Assembly: GCA_030867875.1 (NCBI GenBank)
Contig: JAOWCC010001501.1
Span: 14,971,524 to 15,035,523 of the forward strand
From: Actinernus sp. WN-2022
Lineage: Eukaryota; Cnidaria; Anthozoa; Actiniaria; Actinernidae
Length of the DNA stretch: 64,000 nt
Reading direction: 5' to 3'
Part shown: in pieces, positions 1 through 12,400 of the stretch
How positions within the stretch are numbered: the stretch's first letter is position 1
Layout of the letters: every line of letters begins with the position of its first letter
Position numbers and translations under genes: made by a program
Notes under the pieces: model-generated
What the model saw: only the letters and a program-made list of their open reading frames with translations
The model's database searches: none
What the model was told of the DNA's origin: nothing

Positions 1-247
1 GCAATGTTTGCCTTACGAGTAGTTGACAGCGGGGTTCGAGTTCCAGAAAATCTGTGTCCATTTTTTTTACCTCACCATTTTCTTGAGAAGTTTTTCTTGA
101 GAACCCTAGCTCTAGGTGGGTAAGATCTTGTTTACTGACCGGTTAGTTTTTTTTATATTTTTCAGGGTAGGGTTTTAGTTAGTTTATATTGTCATTTCAT
201 GAATAAATTAAGTGAGCGATTCCTCTCATTAGGAGCTCGTGGCGAAC

Positions 248-438
248 CTTAAGACCACCATCTTGGTCGGCACCCCACTCACGAAGACGAAGAACAAATG
301 AAGCGCAAGAACCACGAGGAAGGGTGCAGCGTATATGCACATCGTCGAGCTCTGCACACAGAACCCCTTGGTGACCGTTCCTCTCTTTGTAACAGCTGCA
401 GCCGTGAGGCCTGGGACACAGGAGCAGTTGGCGTAAGC
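248..438 (-). CDS. SLCO: SLCO exon 7 (end of Kazal loop and TM10)
   Basis: The acceptor GACACAG precedes 438, and the exon enters in phase 0 as exon 6 requires. It encodes YANCSCVPG, further cysteines, then a hydrophobic segment (APFLVVLALHLFFVFVSGVP) followed by TKMVVLR, as at OATP TM10. The proposed donor (AAG then GTTCGC at 247) is weak. If it is not used, the frame reads five more residues and stops near 220, which would truncate the protein before TM11. No further exon is recognisable in 1-220. Confidence 0.85.
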
Positions 439-3400
439 CTGTGTCGTGGTAATAATAATAATTTATAATAATAGTGTATTACTTATATTGCGCAAGTTAC
501 ATTAAAATGATCAAATGCGCATTACACGTTTTAAGTAAAAACTGACATGTACACAGAATCATTAAACTATATGGTAATAAAATATTATAATAAACTATAA
601 ACCAATATAAAAAGCTAACGTGACAATATAATAAAAATGACCAATTTAAAACTTATCATTACAATGAAAATTTATAAAATACTAGTAAGCTAATTTAAAA
701 AGATAGGTGTTCAGATGGCTCTTAAAAGTATTAATATTTTCAATCATGCGTAGTTCCTTAGGTAAAGAGTAAACAGAAATCAATCAGTCATTCAATGCAA
801 AGTGACGGAAAACACTGGTATGTATGATAAGCGTGTGTTGTGGCCAGGACTCGACACTAACTCGTTGATGACGTAGCCTAATGGGTAGTGTCATATTTGT
901 TCTTACCAACCAAACCCTTTATTTTCACCAGGCAATAAAATTAGAATTAAGTGAATTACTTAGGCTTTCGACACAGAACTTCTACAAGCCAAAGTGGCTA
1001 GTGGAAATACAAAAATAAATCTACGAGCCAGAAACCAAATATATGCTAGTCTTTGGCTGGCCTTGTCTGTCTGATTTTGGCTGGATACAGCGTTTTATAA
1101 AACCTAGACTTGCAAAGAGCCAAAATTGCAGAACGGGACACGGAAAGACTGCCGCTTCTGTAAGCGTCTTAATGGTAGGATAAGATTTTTAAAAACAGCC
1201 AACTTTTACAAAGAAAGTAAAATGTATGCGCGATACTTATTCAAGGAAAACTAAATCCGCTGAGCGTTTTCTGTCAGAAAAAAAGATAAAAGAAATATAT
1301 GGTGGTAAAACGTTATGCTCCACTGGCCGAAAGAACTGGAGTTCAAATACAAGTTGCCGAGTTTTCTAAGTTATAAAATTATTTTAGTAAATCATTTTAT
1401 AATTATAGTAAGCTCACAGTGAATTACAAATTAAAAACAATTCAACCTGTTAAAGTCTCTCTCCGCCGCAGAGGCTCTAGGGAGACTGGATAAGAGACTG
1501 AAATGGGTCCAAACTGCTGAGCAAGCGCAGGCGCAAAAGAAGGGAAAGAGAGCTCTTCTTTCCTTTTTTCTGTTAAAGTCTTAGGTTTAGCTTTAAAGTG
1601 CATATGAGCCCGAGCCAGTTATCATTGATTTAAAAGACAAAGTGGGAAACAAAATGGTCGACATAGAAAACAAAATTATTAGCGGCTGCCATTTTCGTTT
1701 ATTAAGGAATCAAATTTCAATTACGTCACCAATTCTAGTTCATTTTGCTCTGTTTTTAAGCAAGCTCCACTTAATAAAAGATATTTCAATACGATTGCAA
1801 GGATCAAATTTCTGAAGCCTGAAAACAACGGAAAAATATATCCATTCAATGGGGTTATGACTGAATTCATGTTCAACTCATTTGCATCATTTGACGGTAA
1901 TGACGTCATTTCAAGGATTTATAAATCGCCCAAAAATGGTTGTTCAAGATTTAAGACGCTTTACTGCACCCAATCAACGATTTCTGGCTAGGGCTCATGA
2001 GCTTGTTCTTTCTTTGGGAAACATGTTACAAACGTAACTAAAATTAGAAACAGGGGTGCTTGCCCTTGTTTTCTTTTAGTTTCGGCGGGAAACTGGCGGG
2101 ACGCGCGCAGCTGGACTCATTAAAAGCGCATGCGCGTGACGTTTTTCCATGGTATAAGGAAGGGTCTTTTCGTGCCCTGGGAACGAGATTGTAGCTGATG
2201 AACAGGTATAATGCAGGGAACGCAGTATGGCCTTGTTAATATAACTCTCTTCCTGATTGCATTGGCTGCTAAAATAGAACCGTTTTGACGAAGGACCAGC
2301 GCGCGAAACGTCAGCTCGCTTCCCACGACGGTTAGCATACCTTAATCGACTTTTAGTTGATTATACCAATGCAGAACAGTCAAGGGCTGCTTTATTTACA
2401 CGGATAGAAAACCTACTCGATCTTGACCCATGGATTTTCTTCTAAAATATTGTTATATCTATTTCAAGAAATGAAGAGCTAGCCTGCTATGCAGACGTAC
2501 TTTTTCACTCTCATAAATTCGAAGAAAAAAGTAACGTCTGCTTACCCGAGCGCTTAATTAGTTTCCAATATGCACACCTCATTGTGTTATGGACCAGCCA
2601 GATTTTATCTTCCATGTCCTGGAAAGTGACGTAATGTTATATTTAAAAGGAATTCAGACAATACATTTGCCATTGACCAATCATGGGAGAGTGTTCACTG
2701 GCGCGCCAATTCACTAAAATTATAACAATGGCTTTGATTGGACAGAAAAATAAAACAAACGTGCTGACGTCATGCTTGCATATTGGAAACTAATTAAGCG
2801 TTCGGGTAAGCAGACGTTACTTTTTTCTTCGAATTTATGAGACTGAAAAAATACGTCTGCTTAGCAGGCTAATGAAGAGCTGGCCTGTTTTTATTTCATA
2901 GTGAAGCTACAACTTCGTGACCATGAAACATATTTGGTACATTGATCTTTTAACGGAGAAAACATAATTCACCGTTGCTCCGTTTGCGCTTTGACAACCA
3001 GCATGACAAGGAGAGAAGAACACCAGCCCGTCTCCTCCACACACGGGGCTGATTCTGGCTTTGGGGCACGCGCAGTTCAGGTTACAAGTGGTTGTCAAGT
3101 TCACGCCTATCGTGGTGCTTCGTAAGGGAGAAAAGAAGACACACGATTAGGTATAACAATACACAGAGCAAGCAGGAGCCAAATATTGGTTAGGGACTCT
3201 TGGAGTAACTCAATTCATACTAGTAGCATGGACGTCTGGTAGAATCACAGGCAGCCCAAGCTAATGATTTTTACAAGGAATGTATGGGAATTTTTAGAAA
3301 AAATCTAAAACTGTTCTAAAATGATCAATAAAGTCATGAAATCTTACCTGTGCGTTGTGAAGTTGTTCCTCTTCATCACTGTTGTGTTTATTTCTGGTTT

Positions 3401-6400
3401 GAGGTACTTCTGGGATTTTTCTTTCCTCCCCTATATAAATATTGAGAAGGCGGGAAACACAAGACGCCATTAGTCCACGTGGCGACTCTTCGAGACCTCG
3501 TAGTAATTCTTCGAAAATCCAAACTTTCAGCATTTAGCCTCCAGAAACCCTTTCTTACATTCCTCTAGCACTCATTTAATCGATCCATCGCTTATTTCCT
3601 CGCTTTGTAAGTACTCAAATTCGACGGTTTCCGTGCAGCCAACCTAGCATGTAACGAGCCGGGCTACCGTCATCTTGGCCTTTTTTCATGGGCTGCCTGT
3701 GGATCAACGTGGCTTTTCTTCGGTGCCGAAGGAATCCAACACCTCCGTGTTTTTTCGAGGAGATTCGGAGAACGAAGTCATTGTGCTCAATCGACCAATC
3801 GCTGAACGGCATATCAGCCATTAGAACAGTGGGAATGGCAGTTTTACTTTTCATTGAATCGTTAAATACAGTACTTAGTGGAAATGCCACCAGAGCACAC
3901 CACTACAACATTTCGTCCAAGGCTTTTCAGACAGCGTTACGGTTTCGTTTACTCAACAGGCAACGTCTTCGACAACGGCATAAAACAATAACCTTTATTA
4001 CAAAATACAATAGCTGCACGTGAAATTGAAATGCACGCAGTCGCCTACATTTCCATCGTTCTCTGCAAAAACACAACGTGAAAACCCCAAATTGTACGTT
4101 AAAAAGAGAACGCGAACATATGAGAAAGTAAATCAATCCGTTTTTCGTTCGGCGTGAACGGAACTCTATACTCGGTCATATTTTTCGAAAATCTGGTTGT
4201 GAAAAACAATTCAAGGTGAACAAGAGAAATAGTAGACACCAAATTTCGGGAGAAAGGCACTTTTCTACGTCCCGTCGTCATTGCCGTCGCCGTCCTGGTT
4301 GCTTAAAGTCCCTAATAGTCCTGCTTCGGCAGTTCTAACTGTTCTTTGCTCATCTATTAGGCTCCAGGAAAGATAAGGGTTAATACGAGTTCTCACTGAC
4401 CTATTTGTCACACCATATTCTAGCTGCTACACGGACGTATTTTTTCACTCTCATATTGTAGTCAGTTCAACAAAATCGTCTATAACAAATTCTTGTACAA
4501 CTTACCTTGGTTCCGTTTTTGGTTATTTTACATTTGAAACAGCTTATTTTGAAGAAAACTAAATCAAGAAATCGACTATTTCTATTTAACATTTACTTCA
4601 CCTATTGTTTGCTGAAAAGTTTGTGGGTCTCCCCAGCAGATTTCACCGTTCAGCGATTGGTCGATTGAGCACAATGACTTCGTTCTCCGAATCTCCTCGA
4701 AAAAACTCGGAGGTGTTGGATTCCTTCGGCACTCGTTCGTCACTGCTTCCGAAAAAAAGCCACGTTCAATCACAGGCTGCCTGTGGTTCAACTAGCACAG
4801 GCAGCCCACGAAAAAAGGTCAAGATGACGGTACCTCGGCTCGTTACATGCTAGGTTGGCTGCAGAAACCGTCGAATTTGAGTACTTACAAAGCGAGGAAA
4901 TAAGCGATGGATCGATTAAATGAGTGCTAGAGGAATGTAAGAATTCGAAAGGATTTCTGGAGGTAAAATGCTGAAAGTTTAGATTTTCGAAGAATTACGA
5001 GGCCTCGAAGAGTCGCCACGTGGACTAATGGCGTCTTGTGTTTCCCGCCTTCTCAGTATTTATATATATAGGGGAGGAAAGAAAAAGCCCAGAAGTACCT
5101 CAAACCAGAAATAAAACATCAGCGATGAAGAGGAACAACTTCACAACACACAGGTAAGATTTCATGACTTTATTGATCATTTTAGTACAGTTTTAGATTT
5201 TTTTCTAAAAATTCCCACACATTCCTTGTAAAATCATTAGCGTAAGATTTCATGACTTTATTGATCATTTTAGTACAGTTTTAGATTTTTTTCTAAAAAT
5301 TCCCACACATTCCTTGTAAAATCATTAGCTTGGGCTGCCTGTGGTAGAATTTGTGTTGCCATGCAGCTGGGACCATGCAAGTTTGTTCAACAAAATGTTT
5401 ACACGTCAGTGTATTTCACAAGTCTGGTCTTAGTTTCATCTTCTCAAAACAATGGCTAGACTTGTAAAATACAAGTGTAATGTCTCTATCCATTACAACG
5501 CTGCCCATCTCCCTGGGAATGCATGGGACATTTGATTTAGTTCCTGTCCCGGGGGTGGAGCATTTGCCAGCAAAGAAACGTTGGGGGGAGGGGGTGGAGA
5601 ATTGGTCAAAGAGAGTCAAAATAGCGAAGTTTATAATAGATTTGCACACGTTCCAAAGCCCCACAGTGCGGTATTTGAATTGCTTAGCTGGCCCTACGGT
5701 GGGGCATTTGCATCGCTCTGATTCAAAAATGTCAAATTCCCAGGGGGGTGGGGTGGGCGGTTTGGAATTGATAGATACAAAAGTTTTATTTCCTCATAAT
5801 GATCGGCAAACCATTTACTGGGAAACGGAAATTAACTAGCCTGCGTTGCGGCTCTGGAGTATCGGAGCGCAGCGAGCGGAGATTAGGGGGATTGGGGCGA
5901 GAGAAAAAAGAGAGGGGAGGGGAGTAGAGGAAGAGAGAGCCTGCCGGCAAGCCATGGTTGTTTTGATAACTCTCGGCCTCAGACTTCAATAAATCTACCG
6001 TAGAATTCCGATAGTAGCGACCCTCGTTACTTTCGGAATTAGCAGCCTTTGGGGTCGCTACTTTCGGGGGGTCGCTACTTTCGGGGGGTCGTTACTTTCG
6101 GGGAACAAAAATCGTTTACAAATAAAGCTGCTTCAACACCAAGGGAGCTACTTATGCAGAAAAAGGAGAAAAGTCAGTATGGACTCGGACGACAGGTGAA
6201 GGCCATGATAAGAGACAATGTACAGTGCAATTGACCATATTTGCCGATGGTGCGCCTCGCATCAAACCCTTGTTGATCTTTAAGGGCACAGGACAAAGAA
6301 TTCCAGACAGAGAAAAGAGGCAGTATGATCCAAGAGTCGTGGTCAAGTTCCAAGAGAACGCGTGGTGCAACGAGGAAATGATGGTGTTCTGGCTCAGACA

Positions 6401-9400
6401 TATGTGGAAGAAGCCAAACATGTTTGGTCAACCACGCGATAGACTTCTCACCTATGATGCGCATAGAGCTCAAACAACAGAGAGGGTAAAGACCATTCTG
6501 ACGCAAGAGTGCCAGACGACATTGGGGCTTGTACCTCCGGGCGCAACGAGCAAGGTTCAACCACTCGATGTTACATTTAATGAAAAGTGTTGACAGACTA
6601 GCCACGGAACACTTGTCCGCAAATCCAGAGCGCTTTATGACGGGAAAAGTGACTGCTGGTGATCGGCGTGTGCTTTTCACGAAATGGGTGGGTACGGCAT
6701 GGCAAGAGACCTCGCGCCGGCTGAAAGACACAGTTATCCGTTCATTTGTGACATGTGGAATTTCACTACCCATTTCCGGTAGCAGGGACAGTGAAATAAA
6801 TATCGATGGTTTACCGGACTACCGCATGGGTGAATCAGCCGATATAGAGGAGATCGAGTTCTTCACTGACTCAGAGGAGGAAAGCTAAACTGCTTCGATT
6901 GTACTGCATGACGCACCGCTGCGTTTTAGTCTGTACCCCATACCGGTATCTCAGTGTCATTTAACTGGAAGAAACACGTTCATGTTAATCGACGAAAACT
7001 ATATAGAGTTTTCAATTTCAATTTGAAGAAACGTTCCTGTTGTTAATACGAAATTATACCGGTACTTCTTATATCGCTACATCAGTGAACTGATGTCAAG
7101 GACGAATGGTGGCATAAAGCTTCCCCTTGTTGTAAATGAAAGTGCCTTATCGTGAACAATTTGTGACACTGCACGAACATATTATTGTACATTAAAATTT
7201 TGACTATTGATTGTCAAATTAAAGGTATATACAATTAAAAAAAACTTGGTCTCGCTTTCGGGAGGTCGTTACTTTCGGGGGGGGGGGGGGGGGGGGGGGT
7301 CGCTACTTTGGGGGGGTCGCTACTTTCGGGATTTACTAGCAGCCACAAAAAAATGACGTTACTTTCGGGGGGGTCGCTACTTTCGGGGGTCGTTACTATC
7401 GGAACTCTACGGTACCTTAATTTTGAAAGCTTTGATTTATACCCTCGAAGAATGAAATTTATTTTAATATTTTTTCCACTTCGCCTTCTCTTGCCGTTAA
7501 AGATGCCAATCAGAATTAATGCTTTGCGAGCCCGTGTTTACATTTGAACAATAGAAAACCGTTACAATCGCCATTTTCGTACTGTTCAAAAATTGCGATT
7601 TTAACGGTATTCTATTGTTCAAGCTCGCAAAGCATTAATCCTGATTGGCATTCTTTAACAATAGGAAACGGGAAAATATGAAATCTACAATGAAGCTACA
7701 ATGTTTACCGTCTCGTTTTTCTTAGCCTGCGTCGCATCCGAACTGAACTCCGGTTCGGGGTTCAGTTCGGATGCGACGCAGGCTAGTTTTTCTCGGCCAA
7801 TGGTAATCCTGATACCGTGGCGCATGTTCAACACGAAACGATTGCTTTCTTTAAATTCATCGCTGAGGGAATTATCGGTATGTTTGTCGCCATATTAATT
7901 AGTTTCTGCTCTTATCGCATGCCATGCATGAATAAAATTTTATGATTTCTGTCAATCACGCATTTTAGCCAATAGCAATACGTCTTCTGTGCAGTTCAGC
8001 AAAATAAGAAGAAGACAAAGCCGGAGTTTGATGCCCGCTCGTATCAATCGTCGGCAAACAAAAAACTGGGTGACGACATAAATAACGGCTGCGAAGGATA
8101 CTGTGGGCTCTTGCAGAACCAGTGAAGATCGCCAAAACGTCATGCCCGAGCGATATCAAACAGGTAAAACCGGTTTGGTAACTGGTTTATCACGTGGTTT
8201 GCCTCCAAGAGGTTGGAGGTTACAAGTGGTGCGCATGTTCAACGGGGAAAGCAATCGTTTCGTGGCAGAGGTTTCTCTCGGCGACAGGAAAGGCAAAGAG
8301 ATGAGAAACCTCTGCTCGCAGGGTAGTCTTAAATGCATGGTTGATTTTAAAAAAGTGGGGGCAGCTATCGTCCCCCAGCCCCCACCCCCTGGCTGCGCCG
8401 TCCTTGATGAGATGGCTAGGAGATCTCGACAATATTTTCCCTTTTTTCTTTCTTACCTGTCCGGGTACGGCCTGGTCACACCTGCCAATTCTCCCTTACT
8501 GCAACCTGGGATTAAGAGATACGCCAGTAATGCTGTGGAAATGAGCTCAAATATGACGGAATACTTGGCAGAGAGTTTGCAGGACCGCTTGAGCTTGAAT
8601 CGTCGACACAGAAAACCCCCTGCTAGGATTCCTCCTTTAAAAAAAACATTAACGTAGACAATGGTAAGATTACAATGTTCAAGGGGCACTGTCGTTACCT
8701 CTAAATGATACACTTAGCATGACCAAAGACAACAATAACTACTAGTATGCTTACGAGGTATACTGGAGAAAATCTGAGACACTTTTAATGAAGGATGGCA
8801 AAGATTCGAGTGGATGAAAATACCGCTTTTGAGACTAAAGTTAGCGCAACTTGAAATTGCTTCACAGTAACCGAAATCAGGTTTCTAGAATAAGCTTTTG
8901 TAATCCAATTTAATCTGTTCCATTCTCTAATGTAAATGTTTGAAAAGCATATCAGGATACGATATTCACATGGTATTTCTCTTCGAGATTGGTTCAAGTA
9001 AAACCAAACACGAATTACTTCAGTGTTCAGTTCGTGATCAGTGCTACGACCCAGGTGTGTGTGGTTGGGGGGGGGGACTCCCATGTATAAGGGGGCGGGG
9101 ATGCTCGTCGTACCTTTTAGGAATCAAAATCACGGGTTTTGGTACCACTTAGGGTACCCACGATTAAACGCAGACATTTTTATGTAAAGCGGCACCTTTT
9201 AGGAGTCCGGTGTCAGTTGAACACAAAACTGTTATCAATTTACATGGTTTTTATTGTCACATAATTATATGGATATTATTTTATTACCTTTTAGGGGTCA
9301 AAATTAGCTTGAGCCACGCCCATTTTAGTACCTCTTAGGGGTTGAAACGAAAATTTCCAACGAGCATCCCTACCCCTTATATATGGGGCTACGACTCGAT

Positions 9401-12400
9401 CAGTTCATTGCGTTTTAACTTGCTTGTGATTGGCTCATTGTGTTTTCACTTGCTTGTGATTGGCTCATTGTGTTTTTACTTGCTTGTGATTGGCTCATTG
9501 TGTTTTTACTTGCTTGTGATTGGCTCATTGCGTTTTTACTTGCTTGTGATTGGCTCTGTAATTACTTTTGGTTTTGGTTTTGGTTTTACGACACTCACAC
9601 GAAAACCGCTCTAATACCAATCATGAATCGAAAACCGTTCTATCATATAAACCTAACCAAGACACATGCAAACATAACCCAACATGAAAAGCCTTAGAGC
9701 CTGATTACATGGGACGGGCTGGTCCAGTTTACCGGACTGGCGGATTCGGCGGCCTGGCCCGCCTTGGCTGTGAAATACTCCAAAAATTACATGATTAGGA
9801 CCGGGCCACCCGGCAAATCGGGCTAGCCCGCCTCATGTAATCGCGATCACCGGGCTAGCCGAGACTTGCCACAAGTCGACCTCTTTATGTTTCCTTTATT
9901 TTGAGCCCCTGTGTGCGTAGCGCGCAAGGGCTCCTCGGTGAAATAATAATATTTGAAGGACTTTAAAGACAATAACCTACTTTGTGGCTTGGAAATTTGG
10001 TCCGATATTTTTCCTTAGACATTATATGTTCCTCGAAACTCACAGTTTTCCTCGAGTTTTATTCTCGGAAACTGCATGTTTGCCTCTCGGAACATTTACA
10101 CGTAATAATATCCACGGAGAAATATTACTGCATCTTTCAGCGGTAGAAGTAGGTTATTGACATTGTTAATTTATTCAAGTTTCAAGTTTTATTTCGCACT
10201 ATTTACATCAATAAACACAACAGTACATTTTGAAGAAGAACAAAAAGTGAAGATATAAATACACCAGATTACATTTCAAATAGTTGGTAGTGTGCGAGGC
10301 TCTCGCGCGGGCTGAAGGTGTACAATAGGATGATAGCAAAAATTGGCTGTATCCTGTTTCTCACACAGTCTCGCGCCCGACGAGCGACGTGCCTGAAAGG
10401 GTGCTGCACCTGCGCGCGCACTGTTGAAACCAATAGCCCACTTCCGAGATATGCCTCACTTCCTACATACAAAGGAATCAATACGAGGCTCATGCATAAT
10501 AGTTAGTCATTCGGGACAAGACTATGGTACTTCTGTAGTTTTAACGAACGACTGAGAATTATGCACGGAGTCTCGTATTGATTCCTTTGTACGTAGGAAT
10601 TGAAGTGGGCTATTGATAATTTATAATTTAAAAAATCATTTTTCGTTATCCTCTTTATTCGTCTAAACTTTTTGCACTGATTCCCTTGGTTCTACCAGTT
10701 ATTTTTGTGTTTTTATCTTTTTTCCTTTATATAATCCACCGTTTTTTTTCGGGTCGTTACCTCCGTTCAGATAATTGTGGGAGCTCCGCTTTTACGCTTG
10801 CCTAAATATATATATTATATATATCTAATGCTTGTTTACTCTTGGCGCAGACAGCATATATTTATACAACACAATTTAACACAATAATACAAACATCTCA
10901 TATTTACCAACAGTTCCAGGAATAAAAGCAGCAGAAAGCAGCAGGCCGGCTACCATGGGATGCCAAGAGAATTTGGTGATCAGAATCTTGGAAACAAATC
11001 CAGACATGCCTCCCGCTATTATCGACGCCACGGTCATTCCCAACGTGTTAAACATGAAAGTCGGGTTTCTTAGCAATTGGATCGTCGCTGGTAGCATCTC
11101 CCTCAGTTTCCCATGGATTGAGTTGTTCTTTGCTGGGAGTAACCCATCAGCTATAGCCTTTTCTCGCATAGCTTTCGCTCCAGGAAGCTCACGTGGATAT
11201 CCCAGAAGTCCAATGGAGCAGAGTATGAGGATGGCTCCACCAATCAAGTAGCCCATCCACCAGGCTCCCACCCAGCGTGGGTCCCGCGGGTTAAGGTGAA
11301 GTTCCGCAGGCTAAAATGGTGTTGGTAACACAGCTGGCGTCAGGTTTGAATCTAGCGTGCCTATATGTTATTTTATACGCATGCGCAACTCTGCTACTGC
11401 GGTTCTACATCACAGCCGATCTGTCACGCCTGACTGCACTCGGCATTTGTCCGAAATCATACCTCTGTCGTAGGGGTAGTGTTTCTTTTTTTTTGGGGGG
11501 GGGGGGCAACCAAGCTAAAGCCAGAAGCGTATTTACTGTTCGACTACTGTGACATGAGTCCTTTGGACAACGAAAGCCAGTTACATGTACACCAGAAAAT
11601 AACCCGTCACTTCATGCCGGAATTCGATACAAAAATCAAGTAAACACAGTTCAAACTACTTGCATTGAAAAATCACAGGGGTATATCAGCTCTACACTCG
11701 ACACTATTGGCTAAATTGATGTGAAAACAGTTTGTGCCTTGAAAGAGGGGTAAGAAACACAGCTTAAGTTTGAATTCAGAGTGGATCGAAAGTTTTTCAG
11801 TTTGATTGACCAATCAAATCGCTGGAACACCACACACACATACAGACACACACTGATGCAGACATACAGACCGACAGACTTATGAAATTTAATTGTATAG
11901 ATTACATAACGAACACAAAGCATTCCAACTTACGGTTATTTGAGCCAATCAGTGTCGAGTACAAGACAATAGCATTCCAAATTACGGTTATTTGAGCCAA
12001 TCAGTGTCGAGCACAAGACAATAGCATTTCAACTTACGGTTATTTGAGCCAATCAGTGTCGAGCACAAGACAATAGCATTTCAACTTACGGTTATTTGAG
12101 CCAATCAGTGTCGAGCACAAGACAATAGCATTTCAACTTACGGTTATTTGAGCCAATCAGTGTCGAGCACAAGACAATAGCATTTCAACTTACGGTTATT
12201 TGAGCCAATCAGTGTCGAGCACAAGACAATAGCATTTCAACTTACGGTTATTTGAGCCAATCAGTGTCGAGTACAAGACAATAGCATTTCAACTTACGGT
12301 TATTTGAGCCAATCAGTGTCGAGCACAAGACAATAGCATTTCAACTTACGGTTATTTGAGCCAATCAGTGTCGAGCACAAGACAATAGCATTTCAACTTA

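Noticed and set aside
1..220. SLCO exon 8
   Set aside because: I looked on the minus strand for the motif expected after TM10 and found neither a matching sequence nor a convincing acceptor; it should lie outside the window.
3615..4853. Open frames with CRRNPTPP-type sequence on both strands
   Set aside because: They are mirror images in the inverted arms of the 3246-5343 foldback element and resemble no protein.
5480..5839. 119-codon plus-strand gene
   Set aside because: Glycine-rich low-complexity frame inside an SLCO intron with no domain or splice support.
8103..8657. 184-codon plus-strand open frame
   Set aside because: It runs antisense over SLCO exon 5, which has homology and matching splice phases; the plus frame has no recognisable domain.
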